Below, in pieces: positions 7,755 through 16,157 of a stretch of DNA of 64,000 nucleotides. This stretch comes from Comamonas thiooxydans (GTDB lineage: Bacteria; Pseudomonadota; Gammaproteobacteria; Burkholderiales; Burkholderiaceae_C): positions 2,852,001 to 2,916,000 of the forward strand of contig NZ_AP026738.1 of NCBI RefSeq assembly GCF_002157685.2, written 5' to 3'. The notes beneath the pieces are model-generated. The model was not told the origin of the DNA, did no database searches, and saw only the letters and a program-made list of their open reading frames with translations. Made by a program: the position numbers and the translations under genes. Numbering within the stretch: position 1 is the stretch's first letter; every line of letters starts with the position of its first letter.

Positions 7755-8723
7755 CTACCAGCGAACATAGCGCTTGTAGCTAGAACTGCGAGGATGATGA
7801 TGCTCCACCATGGCATGAATGTCCTTGTGAAAGAGAGAGACATAATGTGCCGTAGTCTCTAGGCGTTCATGGCCAAGCAACAACTGGATGGTGTGCAGTG
7901 ACGCCCTGCCCTGATATAGGTGAGACGCGAACGCGTGGCGCAGTGTGTGAGGCGTCAGTTGCAGACCGCATTCGCGTCCATACCGACTAACCATACGTCG
8001 CAATTGGTAGTATCGGTAGTCAGGATAGCGTCCGCTACTCACAAACAACTTCGCCGTCGACCGGTTGCCGTGTCCTCCCGCCCTGAGTATCAGTTGTCGC
8101 GCTGCTTTGTATTGAGCGATCCAATAATATGCATGCTCTCCAACGACAACCAGGCGCTCTTTGCACCCCTTCCCCCAGATCTGCATGGGTTTTCCCCTTG
8201 AAGGAACCTGGTCGAGAGTGAGGTTCAGCAGTTCTGCCGCGCGAAGACCCGACCCATAAAGCAGCTCCAGAACCGCTCGATCTCGCATGCCCTTGGCGGT
8301 TGTTGTGTCAGGCAGCTCCATCAACTGCGCGATGTCACCACTCGATGGCGGCACCTTTGGACGGCGTAGGCCACCACGAAGAGGCAGCAGCGCGCGTTGG
8401 ATACCGAGATCCACAATGCCAGTGTCCTTCGCCCAAGCATATAGTCGTTGAAGCATCCATTGCTTTAGTCGAAGTGCCGACACAGATCTAATACCCCTCC
8501 AGCTCAGTAAGAAGACTTGCAGATCGTCGACAGAAGCATGATCCCAAGATCGTCCGGTTGCTTCTAAAAGCCAATTGTTGAAAGCCCTCAACTGAACCTG
8601 AAGCACTTGGAGCGTGCTTTCCGCAAGCCCATCTTGAAAAAAAAGATCAGTTAGAAAATCTCCAAAACGGAAATCCCAGCCGGCGGGAACATCCATCGTG
8701 CCGGCAACAAGCAAATTATTCAT
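7755..8723 (-). CDS. Tyrosine recombinase (XerC/D-like integrase)
   Basis: A 322-residue site-specific recombinase. The N-terminal SAM-like core-binding domain spans about residues 20-110. The catalytic domain shows the Arg in GSGLRAAELL, the HTLRHAFASH box, GHERLETT and the nucleophile Tyr in AHYVSL. XerC/D proteins are near 300 aa; classical ICE or phage integrases are usually longer. It faces away from the conjugative pilus operon at the left edge of the element backbone. Possible roles are integration or excision of the element, dimer resolution, or recombination of the pilus adhesin gene as done by Rci, but no shufflon repeats were found near pilV. The role is open. Confidence 0.88.
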   Translation of the reverse strand: MNNLLVAGTMDVPAGWDFRFGDFLTDLFFQDGLAESTLQVLQVQLRAFNNWLLEATGRSWDHASVDDLQVFLLSWRGIRSVSALRLKQWMLQRLYAWAKDTGIVDLGIQRALLPLRGGLRRPKVPPSSGDIAQLMELPDTTTAKGMRDRAVLELLYGSGLRAAELLNLTLDQVPSRGKPMQIWGKGCKERLVVVGEHAYYWIAQYKAARQLILRAGGHGNRSTAKLFVSSGRYPDYRYYQLRRMVSRYGRECGLQLTPHTLRHAFASHLYQGRASLHTIQLLLGHERLETTAHYVSLFHKDIHAMVEHHHPRSSSYKRYVRW

Positions 8724-8839
8724 TCATCTACCCGTGTGAATGCCCGCACGAAGAAGCCGCCTCATCGGCGCCTTCTTTGGCTGGCGAGACACACACCTCG
8801 ACAGTTCAAAATATAGATCAATTCGGAATTGATATGTCA

Positions 8840-8877
8840 AGCGGAAACCATGATGTATGTAACGCACGGTTTCCGCT
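8840..8877 (+). promoter_or_regulatory. Perfect 10-bp inverted repeat ahead of the pilus operon
   Basis: AGCGGAAACC (8840-8849) and GGTTTCCGCT (8868-8877) are separated by 18 bases. The dyad lies between the divergent recombinase and the dsbC-like gene, in the only plausible promoter region for the whole rightward operon. It could be an operator for an element regulator, a recombinase site or a leader hairpin. Confidence 0.6.
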
Positions 8878-8912
8878 GGAGGCAACGCCGACCGCTCCCT
8901 AAAGTGCGGTCC

Positions 8913-9701
8913 ATGCAAAAGCAATCACATATCAAAGCAATGCCTCGCGTAGTGAGAGGCAGGCTTGCCGCAGCCGCGGCTTTGTTCGTTGGCCTGACCG
9001 CTGGAGCAATAGCTGCAGACGTATCAGAGAAGGTTGCGGCGCAGATCAAGGCCGGCGTCAACGCAAACACGAACGGAGCGGTGCGTGTAGAGCAAATCAA
9101 TACAACACCGCTCACCAACATCTATGAGGTGATTTCCGAAGGGGAGATATTCTATGTGAATGAAACGGGTCGTTACAGTTTTGTCGGCGGCTCGTTGATG
9201 GATTTGAAGAGCAAAACAGACCTGACCGCCTTGCAACAAGACAAGAGGATGGTCATTCCATTCAACAAGCTTCCCCTGCAGCACGCGATTAAGGAAGTGC
9301 ACGGAGATGGAAGCCGTGTGATGGCGCTCTTCGAAGACCCGTTCTGCCCCATTTGCCGAGTCTTCACAAAGTTTGTCGACCAGATCGACAACGTGACGAT
9401 CTGTCGCTTCATCTTCCCTATCACTGATCGGCGAAGTCAATCTCTTGCACGGATGGCCTGGTGCTCACGCGACCGTGCCGGCGTGTGGAAAGCCATCATG
9501 GACGGCGCACGGCCGCAATTGCCCGAGTCGTGCAACACCGACGGTTTGGTAGAGATCCTCAAGCTCGGTGAGCGCTATGGCATGAACAACACGCCCACCG
9601 TGGTGCTGGCAAGCGGCAAGCGCTTGGTTGGCGCCACACCGCCCGAGCAATTCATGGATGAGTTGGAGCGTGGCGGTCGTTTGAAGGCGGACCAACGATG
9701 A
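8913..9701 (+). CDS. DsbC-like periplasmic disulfide isomerase
   Basis: About 262 residues. A signal peptide (LAAAAALFVGLTAGAIA) precedes a DsbC/DsbG-type dimerisation domain and a thioredoxin-fold domain with active site CPIC in FEDPFCPICRVF (about residue 150) and a cis-Pro region NTPTVVL. Such enzymes correct disulfides in exported proteins; conjugation clusters often carry one for cysteine-containing pilus and transfer proteins. It opens the pilus operon and overlaps the next gene by 4 bp. The start is uncertain: an in-frame ATG at 8850 lies inside the 8840-8877 hairpin, and 8913 was chosen because the signal peptide follows it closely. No convincing ribosome binding site was seen at either. 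Confidence 0.78.
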   Translation: MQKQSHIKAMPRVVRGRLAAAAALFVGLTAGAIAADVSEKVAAQIKAGVNANTNGAVRVEQINTTPLTNIYEVISEGEIFYVNETGRYSFVGGSLMDLKSKTDLTALQQDKRMVIPFNKLPLQHAIKEVHGDGSRVMALFEDPFCPICRVFTKFVDQIDNVTICRFIFPITDRRSQSLARMAWCSRDRAGVWKAIMDGARPQLPESCNTDGLVEILKLGERYGMNNTPTVVLASGKRLVGATPPEQFMDELERGGRLKADQR

Positions 9702-10270
9702 TCGCGCCCGCCTCCGTTCGCCCCCTCATTTCTGCCCTATTCCCTGCGCTTGCCATTGCCATGGCGACAAGCGCTCACGCGCAGTCCTGGGAGACCATGC
9801 GAGAAGTCGTCTTCGACGGCTCGGTGTTTTCGTCCACGGGTACAGCGGAGGACCGGGAGATCCTCAAGACAGTTTGGGCAACAGAGCTTTCCGCTTCACG
9901 ACTGGGCAGTGCAGGAAAGCGCATGCCTGCGTTCGCGCTGCTGGGTGACACCGCAACCGCTGAGGGCAAAGTCATCTTCAGCATGTTCGCCGCTGCGGGG
10001 AACACACTTTGCCTGGATGCACCAAATGGCGCGGCAGCCATGGACATCTACAGCGTCTGCACCATGCGTGTCATCGCTTGGCCGCCAAGACCTGGACTGC
10101 GCGCCATTGAACTCCCCGGCTACTGCATGTTGTACGCCAATACCGACCGATCGCAGAACCGCGTCGAGTACCGCATAGAGCAGTCCCAGCCAGCCCTGAC
10201 GATTCGATTCCGGGCATGGCAGTTCGGCAAAGTCATTCCCGCATGTAATCGCGCTATGCGCCTGAGCTAG
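9698..10270 (+). CDS. Secreted hypothetical protein of the pilus operon
   Basis: 190 residues with a clear signal peptide (LFPALAIAMATSAHA, cut before QSWETM), so periplasmic. It contains four or five cysteines, consistent with being a client of the DsbC-like neighbour. No family was recognised. The start ATG overlaps the preceding stop codon (ATGA) and the next gene begins 2 bp after its stop, so it is translationally coupled within the operon. A role in pilus or transfer apparatus assembly is inferred from position only. Confidence 0.65.
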   Translation: MIAPASVRPLISALFPALAIAMATSAHAQSWETMREVVFDGSVFSSTGTAEDREILKTVWATELSASRLGSAGKRMPAFALLGDTATAEGKVIFSMFAAAGNTLCLDAPNGAAAMDIYSVCTMRVIAWPPRPGLRAIELPGYCMLYANTDRSQNRVEYRIEQSQPALTIRFRAWQFGKVIPACNRAMRLS

Positions 10271-10272
10271 AC

Positions 10273-11169
10273 ATGAGCTGCCGCTTTTTCCTGCGTCTAT
10301 CCAAGCTTGCGTGGCTATTGCCAGCCGTGGCTTTGGCCGCCATCGTCAGCTCTGCAGACATTACCCAAGCCATTCAAAACTCGCCAAATGCGAGTGCCTG
10401 GCTCAAGCAGAACGCGCAGGCCGTGGCCAACCTTGCTATCAACGTTGAATCGGGCGGCAACACCAGCGCATTCAACGGCAGCTGCTGCTATGGCGTCCTG
10501 CAGATGAACAGGACAAACATCGCCAAGTATGCAGGAGTGACACCTGAACAGTATCGCCAACTGCCCCTGCAGGCCCAGATCGATGCTTGGTCCCAACTGA
10601 CCGCCGACGCCATGCGCTCCGGCGTGGTCCGCCAATTGATTGGCTTGGGCACTTTTGATGGGCGCGCCGTTGACGGGAATCTGGTGCTCGCTTGCGTGCA
10701 GCTTGGCATCGGCAACTGCCAGCGAATGATTAACTCAGGGTCTTGCCGTGGCTTTGCCGACAGCAATGGCACATCTATATGCGACATGGCCGACAGGATG
10801 GCCAATGGACGACCTACCAACCCAGGCAACACCAACCCGCCCGGAAACGGCTCTGGAAGCACGGGTGGCAACGGTGGCACCGGGTTGGGGGGGAACAGCT
10901 GCCCGCGAGACGCCACCGGTGCATGCATGGAAGTCTCGGCAGCAATGCAGCAAGGCTTCCTGCAGGGCTCCGGGATGCAGATGCCCAGCCTCAAGCAAAT
11001 GCTCCTTGCAGGAAGCGGCGCGTTTTTCTTTCTTGTCACAGCCAGTGCCTTCAGCGGCCTTTACGGTCGCTACACCTCGGGACGTGTTGCAACGGGCGAG
11101 CTTGTGCACTATCTCGTGAAAGGCACAACAACCTTGCTCATTGGGCTGTTGGCCCTCTCGATGCTGTGA
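10273..11169 (+). CDS. Lysozyme-fold protein with C-terminal membrane segments
   Basis: 298 residues. After a signal sequence there is a transglycosylase-like region with a catalytic-type Glu in NVESGGN (about residue 55) and YGVLQMNRTNIAKYAG. A Gly/Asn/Pro-rich linker follows at about residues 180-212. The C terminus has two hydrophobic segments (GAFFFLVTASAF and TTLLIGLLALSML). This arrangement suggests a peptidoglycan-cutting domain tethered to the inner membrane. It precedes a second, more canonical transglycosylase, so the operon has two wall-remodelling proteins. Enzymatic activity is not certain because the full set of family motifs is not visible. Confidence 0.6.
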   Translation: MSCRFFLRLSKLAWLLPAVALAAIVSSADITQAIQNSPNASAWLKQNAQAVANLAINVESGGNTSAFNGSCCYGVLQMNRTNIAKYAGVTPEQYRQLPLQAQIDAWSQLTADAMRSGVVRQLIGLGTFDGRAVDGNLVLACVQLGIGNCQRMINSGSCRGFADSNGTSICDMADRMANGRPTNPGNTNPPGNGSGSTGGNGGTGLGGNSCPRDATGACMEVSAAMQQGFLQGSGMQMPSLKQMLLAGSGAFFFLVTASAFSGLYGRYTSGRVATGELVHYLVKGTTTLLIGLLALSML

Positions 11170-11176
11170 GGCGCGG

Positions 11177-11758
11177 ATGTTTAGCCTAGCCCACATCACT
11201 CGCAATCTGCTACTAGCAGCCCTCGTCGCCGCACCTGGCCTGTCCATGGCCCAGGTGCCGCCGAAAAAGCTCCCGACCTACGACTGCCTTCGCGGAAACT
11301 CCAGGTCTGCCCACTGTGAGCAACTGCTCCGCAACTATTGGCAGCACGAGCCGGCCATTCGCGCGATCGCTGTTCATTACGGACTGGAGCCTGCGCTGCT
11401 AATGGCTCTCGTGGCTATCGAGAGCCAATTCAACTCGCGTGCGAGATCGCCTGCAGGTGCGCTCGGCCTCACTCAAGTCATGCCAGATACGGCCCGTGGC
11501 GAAGGCTTGCAGGACCCAAAGGTGAACTTGTATCAGCCCGAGCTTGGGCTGGCCACCGGCGCAGCCTACCTGCGAAAGATGTGGTTCGAGTTTCGAGACT
11601 GGGAGCTGGCACTCGCCGCATACAACGCCGGCCCTGGCGCCGTGCGTAAGCACAAAGGCATTCCGCCGTACCGCGAAACACAAGCCTACGTCCCCATGGT
11701 TCTCGCTTTGTACCGCGAGTTTGCCTGGGCAGACGCCATGGCCCGAGCAAGCAAATGA
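11177..11758 (+). CDS. Lytic transglycosylase (SLT family, PilT/VirB1-like)
   Basis: 193 residues. A signal peptide ends LSMAQ, and a soluble-lytic-transglycosylase domain follows with catalytic Glu in VAIESQFN, then GALGLTQVMP, AAYNAGPGAV and ETQAYV, all in canonical order. It cleaves peptidoglycan strands to make room for envelope-spanning machines; in R64-type thin pilus operons PilT has this role. The start was set at ATG 11177 rather than an upstream frame overlapping the previous gene. The next gene's first in-frame ATG overlaps this stop codon. Confidence 0.88.
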   Translation: MFSLAHITRNLLLAALVAAPGLSMAQVPPKKLPTYDCLRGNSRSAHCEQLLRNYWQHEPAIRAIAVHYGLEPALLMALVAIESQFNSRARSPAGALGLTQVMPDTARGEGLQDPKVNLYQPELGLATGAAYLRKMWFEFRDWELALAAYNAGPGAVRKHKGIPPYRETQAYVPMVLALYREFAWADAMARASK

Positions 11759-11766
11759 GGAACGCA

Positions 11767-12570
11767 ATGAAATTTCATCACCTAGGACGATGTGTGGCAG
11801 CTGTCGCTGTTGCGCTTACTGCCTGGCCGACCATGGCACAGGAAGCTGAAGGCACTAGCGCCAAGTCAACGCTCCTGCAATCAGAAATCGAAGTCACATG
11901 GCAGGACAAGGCGCAAGGCCTGGCTCAACTCTTGGCAGATCGACTGGGCGTTCCCTTCACCAGCCCAGTGCCACTGGACACTCAGGTGTCCGTCAAACAG
12001 GCAGGGGGCTCCACGGTCGCCACGCTGATCTCGACGGTCAACAGCCAACTCCCCCCTGGGATCAAGCTTCAGCTCACGGAGACTGCTGCCGGCACCAAGC
12101 TGGAAGCAGTAGCCGCGAGCGCGCCGACTACAGCGGTGGCCACTGCAGTGGTACAGGGAAGCGCACCATCGCGCACGCAGATTGAGGGACTGTTCACAAC
12201 CAGCGCAGTTCCAGGCTCGGGCTCGTGGGTGGACCAGGCACGCCAACACTGGAAAGCCTCCTTCACTGAAGGCTCTGGACAGCCTGCACGTCGCTGGGAG
12301 CTCAAGCTCCAGGACGTAACGCTGAACAAGGCCTTCACACGCTGGGCCGCAGAAGCAGGTTATCGGGTGCGCTGGGATGCGCGCAAGCATGTCGTGATCG
12401 GAAGCCCCGAGACCTACGAAATGCCATTCGAGCAGGCCGTGACCGCCGCTCTGTCGTCACCAGGCATTCAAGCGAGCGAATACCCGCTCGATGTCTGCTT
12501 CTACCCAAATAACCCGCCCTTGGCCCGTATCACCCGCCGTGGCGAGCAAGACAAGGAATGCACCCAATGA
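11767..12570 (+). CDS. pilL: PilL/TcpQ-like periplasmic pilus protein
   Basis: 267 residues with a signal peptide (VAAVAVALTAWPTMAQ). The C-terminal third (WELKLQDVTLNKAFTRWAAE, then YEMPFEQAVTAAL and CFYPNNPPLARI) matches the TcpQ/PilL C-terminal fold found with type IVb pilus secretins, where it acts as a secretin-associated protein. The start was placed at ATG 11767, five bases after AGGA; an ATG at 11755 overlaps the upstream stop codon but lacks spacing. It lies directly upstream of the secretin gene, matching the R64 pilL-pilN neighbourhood. PilM was not found. Confidence 0.72.
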   Translation: MKFHHLGRCVAAVAVALTAWPTMAQEAEGTSAKSTLLQSEIEVTWQDKAQGLAQLLADRLGVPFTSPVPLDTQVSVKQAGGSTVATLISTVNSQLPPGIKLQLTETAAGTKLEAVAASAPTTAVATAVVQGSAPSRTQIEGLFTTSAVPGSGSWVDQARQHWKASFTEGSGQPARRWELKLQDVTLNKAFTRWAAEAGYRVRWDARKHVVIGSPETYEMPFEQAVTAALSSPGIQASEYPLDVCFYPNNPPLARITRRGEQDKECTQ

Positions 12571-14357
12571 TTCTGGCCAACCTAAAGCACAGCGTCGTAC
12601 CCACGGCCCTCGTTTCTGCTCTGCTGCTCGCAGGATGTGTTTCGCCCGCAGTCACCCAGCAAGTTCGTGGCCACATTGACAGCTCCATGGCGGCCGCAGG
12701 TGTCATGAATCGGAGTCTGCGCGTCGAAGAGTCCACACAGGGCCACAAGGCTGCCACAAATGCAGCGGCCGCCCGTCAGCTCTCGCCCATCGTTGCTCGC
12801 CGTGCTTCGCGTCCATGGATCGGCTCCGAGATGATCGAGATCAGTTCCGAAGACTCCCTTCCCGCCATCTTCGATGAAACCTTCAAGCTCATCAGCTTTG
12901 AAGACAAAAGCACTGGCGGCAAGGTCAGCATCGCAGTTTGGGCCGAACGCATGTCCCGCATCACGGGTGTTCCGTTTCGCATCAAGCAGGACGTATACAG
13001 CCCGGCGTCATCGGCAGTCGCCTCTAGCCCAAGCACCGCCCAGCCTGCCAAACCCGCGACAGCCACAGTTGCAGGAATGAGCATGCCAGCACCTCTGGCA
13101 GCTGCAGGCCAGGCGAGCGTCGAGGTCATTCGCCCTGGTCCAAACCTCATGCTCGACACGGTTGAGATGGACTGGAAGAACAACACGCCGCGCGGCATCA
13201 CCGAGTTCGTGACAGCCAGGCTGGGACTGTCGTATGCGTATCGCGATGGCGTGATCATCATCGAGCGCTACGTCACCGAAACCTTTGAGATCGCAGCTCT
13301 TGAAGGAAGCAAGGACTTTGCTATGAATTTGCAAGGCGGCTCAACATCGGGTGCAAGCAGCACCACCGGCGCCACCGGCAATTCCCAGTCCAATTTCCGC
13401 ATCGACGAAGCTGGATCACTGGACATCTTCAATTCATTCATGAATAGCCTGCAGCAGATGGTGGCTGCAGTCCCCGGATCATCCATCGCCGTCAACCAGG
13501 GTACCGGTAGATTTGCCGTGACCACGACCAAGGAGGCCATGCAGCGCATTCGCCAAGTGGTCAAGTCCGAGAACGAGTCACTGAAACGCCAGGTCCGCAT
13601 TCAGATGGACATCTACTCCATCACGACGAAAGACGGCGACGAGAAAGGCGTGAACTGGGGCGTGGTGCTCAATTCGCTGACCTCCAAATGGGGCGCCACC
13701 ATTGATTCGCCCACTTCGCTGGTGGGCGACACGGCTGGCCAATTCGGGATGACGATCCTCTCTTTGGCAAATGGAGGCAACCCGAACAGCGGCACGGTAG
13801 CACGCTGGGGAGGCTCACAGGCGGCCATTCAGGCGCTGAACGAGTATGGCACCAACATCCAGCATCGCCCCATTGAAATGCAGGCGATGAACCGCCAATG
13901 GGCTCGAAAGACCAACCTCAACGACCGTTCATACGTGTCTGAGACGCTGCCGTCGACCTCCACTGCAGCCGGCTCAGGGTCAGTGGGCATGAAGACTGCC
14001 AATGTCACTACGGGCGATCGCTTCATGATCCAACCCGCGATCTTGGACGACGGCTCAGTGCAGTTGAGATTCGGCATCAGCATGACCAACCTGGTGGCGA
14101 TGACTGAGACGACCTCGGGCCAGGGAACTTCGATCTCAAGGGTCCAAAACCCAGAAAGGTCAGGCATCGACGATCAATCGACGGTCATGCTCAAAGCTGG
14201 CCAAGTCATGGTCCTCACCGGCATGGCCCGCTACAAGGCCAAAGACAACCGCCGCCGTCTGGCTGAAGGTTGGAGTTTGCTCGCTGGTGGTTCTGACGCG
14301 CAAAGCCTGGAACGTGAGGAATTCCTCGTTGTGGTTCGTCCTGTGCTCATGAACTGA
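12567..14357 (+). CDS. pilN: PilN: type IVb pilus secretin lipoprotein
   Basis: 596 residues. The lipobox LLLAGC (about residue 18) marks a lipoprotein. An N-terminal periplasmic domain is followed by a GSP-D/BfpB-type secretin domain with RQVRIQMDIYSITTKDG, later SYVSETLPST and the closing GQVMVLTGMARYK and FLVVVRPV motifs. It forms the outer-membrane channel for the thin pilus. ATG 12567 was chosen over 12558 because AAGGA is nine bases upstream, and it overlaps the pilL-like stop by 4 bp. The length is normal for PilN (about 560-600). Confidence 0.88.
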   Translation: MILANLKHSVVPTALVSALLLAGCVSPAVTQQVRGHIDSSMAAAGVMNRSLRVEESTQGHKAATNAAAARQLSPIVARRASRPWIGSEMIEISSEDSLPAIFDETFKLISFEDKSTGGKVSIAVWAERMSRITGVPFRIKQDVYSPASSAVASSPSTAQPAKPATATVAGMSMPAPLAAAGQASVEVIRPGPNLMLDTVEMDWKNNTPRGITEFVTARLGLSYAYRDGVIIIERYVTETFEIAALEGSKDFAMNLQGGSTSGASSTTGATGNSQSNFRIDEAGSLDIFNSFMNSLQQMVAAVPGSSIAVNQGTGRFAVTTTKEAMQRIRQVVKSENESLKRQVRIQMDIYSITTKDGDEKGVNWGVVLNSLTSKWGATIDSPTSLVGDTAGQFGMTILSLANGGNPNSGTVARWGGSQAAIQALNEYGTNIQHRPIEMQAMNRQWARKTNLNDRSYVSETLPSTSTAAGSGSVGMKTANVTTGDRFMIQPAILDDGSVQLRFGISMTNLVAMTETTSGQGTSISRVQNPERSGIDDQSTVMLKAGQVMVLTGMARYKAKDNRRRLAEGWSLLAGGSDAQSLEREEFLVVVRPVLMN

Positions 14358-14364
14358 GGCCACC

Positions 14365-15708
14365 ATGAGCGCATACCTCATCGAACGGCGCTATGTGATC
14401 GGCGTGACTTGGCAGCAGACCGTCCAAGCCGTGAATCTCAAGAAGCACGCACAACAACTTGCTCGCAAGGCGAAGGCAGACTACTACTGCACGGTCGCAC
14501 CAGCCACCGTAGGCACCGCGAAACTCAAAGTCTCCAACCAGGGGGAAAAGCTTATCGCCTTGGCTGCCGGCGTGGCCGCCTTCGCCAATGGCCATGTGTT
14601 TGCAGCCATCAGGCTCCCGCAAGGGATCTGGATCTGCGCCGCAATCGACGGAGCACCAGCGACTGGCTTCGATGCGCTTGTGACGGACGAAGAAGCGGCT
14701 CGCGCGCGGCTGGCTGCATTTGAGCGCTTGGCCACCTCGTCCATCTCACTGTTCACGAGTGAGCCAGATTTACTTTACCCTGCCCCACAGGTTCAGCCCG
14801 TAACGCTGAGCCAGGTCATCAGCGCAGCAGCCAGTAATGAGGCCAGCGAGCCCTTGGCCAAGGTCGGCACCAGCATCCCTCCAGCTGTGCTCTACACCGT
14901 CGCCGGCGCGCTCCTTTTGCTCGGAGGCGTACGCGCTTGGGACTATTGGCAACTAGAGCAAAGACGGCAAGCAGAGCTCTTGGCCAACGCCAATGAGCTG
15001 GACCCCAAGACCGCATGGACTCAAGCCTTCCAAGCATATGCACAGGAGAAATCTTCCTACGGGCACGAAGCGCTACGTGCATTGCGCGAAGCCACCGAAA
15101 AACTACCCACCAGCATCGCCGGGTGGCGCCTAAAGGAGACGGACTGCAAGCCAGGCGCTGGCAGCACTTGGGGCTGCACGCTGAAATTCGAGCGCACCGC
15201 TGATGTGGGTCTCGACCCCACCAACGAGGACTTCGATCGTTTGCGCCCTCGCGAGTGGACGGTCCGCTATTCCACAGTGGATGAAATAGAGGCGGTGATG
15301 CAAGTTTCAGCCCCTGCACGTCGCCTCAACTTCGATGAGCTGACCCCGCTGGCCATCCAGCAAGTACGTGGACTCAGTTCCCTGCAACTGATCTTGCGCG
15401 CTTTCAGCGGAAAAACCATTGGGCCCTTCCAGCCGGAAGCCGTTCCAGCACCGCTCAACAAGGTCGGAGAGCCCGTGTCCATGCCTGCAGAGCTAGGGCT
15501 GGCCATCTACAAAGCTGCGTTGACCAACCTTAGCGGCCCCCTGCTCAGCGTGGACCTGCTGATCGCTCCAGAGGTGCCAGTGGCATGGACCTCTTTCAAG
15601 GTTGACTTTGCCCGACTGCCCAACGACTGGCAGGCCAACGGCGAAGCGTCTCTCAAGAAAAGCCTCATGACGGCCACATTGGCCGGAGAAATCTATGCAA
15701 AGAACTAA
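14365..15708 (+). CDS. pilO: PilO: type IVb pilus accessory protein
   Basis: 447 residues, resembling the pilin accessory protein PilO of conjugative thin pili. It has a cytoplasmic N-terminal half (about residues 1-170), one transmembrane helix (VLYTVAGALLLLGGVRAW, about residues 174-191) and a periplasmic C-terminal half with two cysteines in DCKPGAGSTWGC. It probably links the ATPase/inner-membrane platform with the secretin. The gene starts 7 bp after pilN and its end overlaps the pilP start by 14 bp. Confidence 0.82.
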   Translation: MSAYLIERRYVIGVTWQQTVQAVNLKKHAQQLARKAKADYYCTVAPATVGTAKLKVSNQGEKLIALAAGVAAFANGHVFAAIRLPQGIWICAAIDGAPATGFDALVTDEEAARARLAAFERLATSSISLFTSEPDLLYPAPQVQPVTLSQVISAAASNEASEPLAKVGTSIPPAVLYTVAGALLLLGGVRAWDYWQLEQRRQAELLANANELDPKTAWTQAFQAYAQEKSSYGHEALRALREATEKLPTSIAGWRLKETDCKPGAGSTWGCTLKFERTADVGLDPTNEDFDRLRPREWTVRYSTVDEIEAVMQVSAPARRLNFDELTPLAIQQVRGLSSLQLILRAFSGKTIGPFQPEAVPAPLNKVGEPVSMPAELGLAIYKAALTNLSGPLLSVDLLIAPEVPVAWTSFKVDFARLPNDWQANGEASLKKSLMTATLAGEIYAKN

Positions 15709-16147
15709 GCCCGCCGTTGCAGCCGCGCTGATTGGCTTCGCTATGCATGCTGCCGCACAGGATCTCGCTGCGGCCGCATCGCAGCCACAGCCAGGCTATG
15801 GCTTTGCTCCAACCGTGAAGAAGCTCATGCAACTCGAAGCCGATAAAGCCGTTGAGGCTGCGCTCGGCCAAACGGGCGGCTCCACTCCTTCAGCCGCGGC
15901 TCCACAAGCATCGGCACCAACGGTGCAGCCAGCCGTAGAAGTCCCGCCGGAGCCTCGCCCACTTCTTACCCTCAATGGCATCTACGGGCGCGGAGGCCGC
16001 TGGACGGCCGAGGTCGCTATCGACGGTCGAATCTACGCCTTTATGCCTGCAGAGACGAAGGCAGGCTACACAGCGAAGCGCATTGATGCGCGGTGCATCG
16101 AACTGCAGCACAGCAAGTTCCCGCAGAAGCTCTGCAGCGACCGCTGA
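15695..16147 (+). CDS. pilP: PilP-like pilus assembly protein
   Basis: 150 residues: a signal peptide (AVAAALIGFAMHAAAQ), a Pro/Ala-rich linker at about residues 55-85 and a small C-terminal beta domain (LLTLNGIYGRGGRWTAEVAI). This form and the position between pilO and pilQ fit PilP of type IVb pili, a periplasmic assembly protein. Sequence recognition is weaker than for its neighbours, so the name rests partly on order. It overlaps pilO by 14 bp. Confidence 0.72.
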   Translation: MQRTKPAVAAALIGFAMHAAAQDLAAAASQPQPGYGFAPTVKKLMQLEADKAVEAALGQTGGSTPSAAAPQASAPTVQPAVEVPPEPRPLLTLNGIYGRGGRWTAEVAIDGRIYAFMPAETKAGYTAKRIDARCIELQHSKFPQKLCSDR

Positions 16148-16157
16148 GGAACCAAAG

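Noticed and set aside
7658..8912. Attachment site or tRNA gene next to the recombinase
   Set aside because: No tRNA-like sequence and no direct repeat matching another part of the window could be identified by eye.
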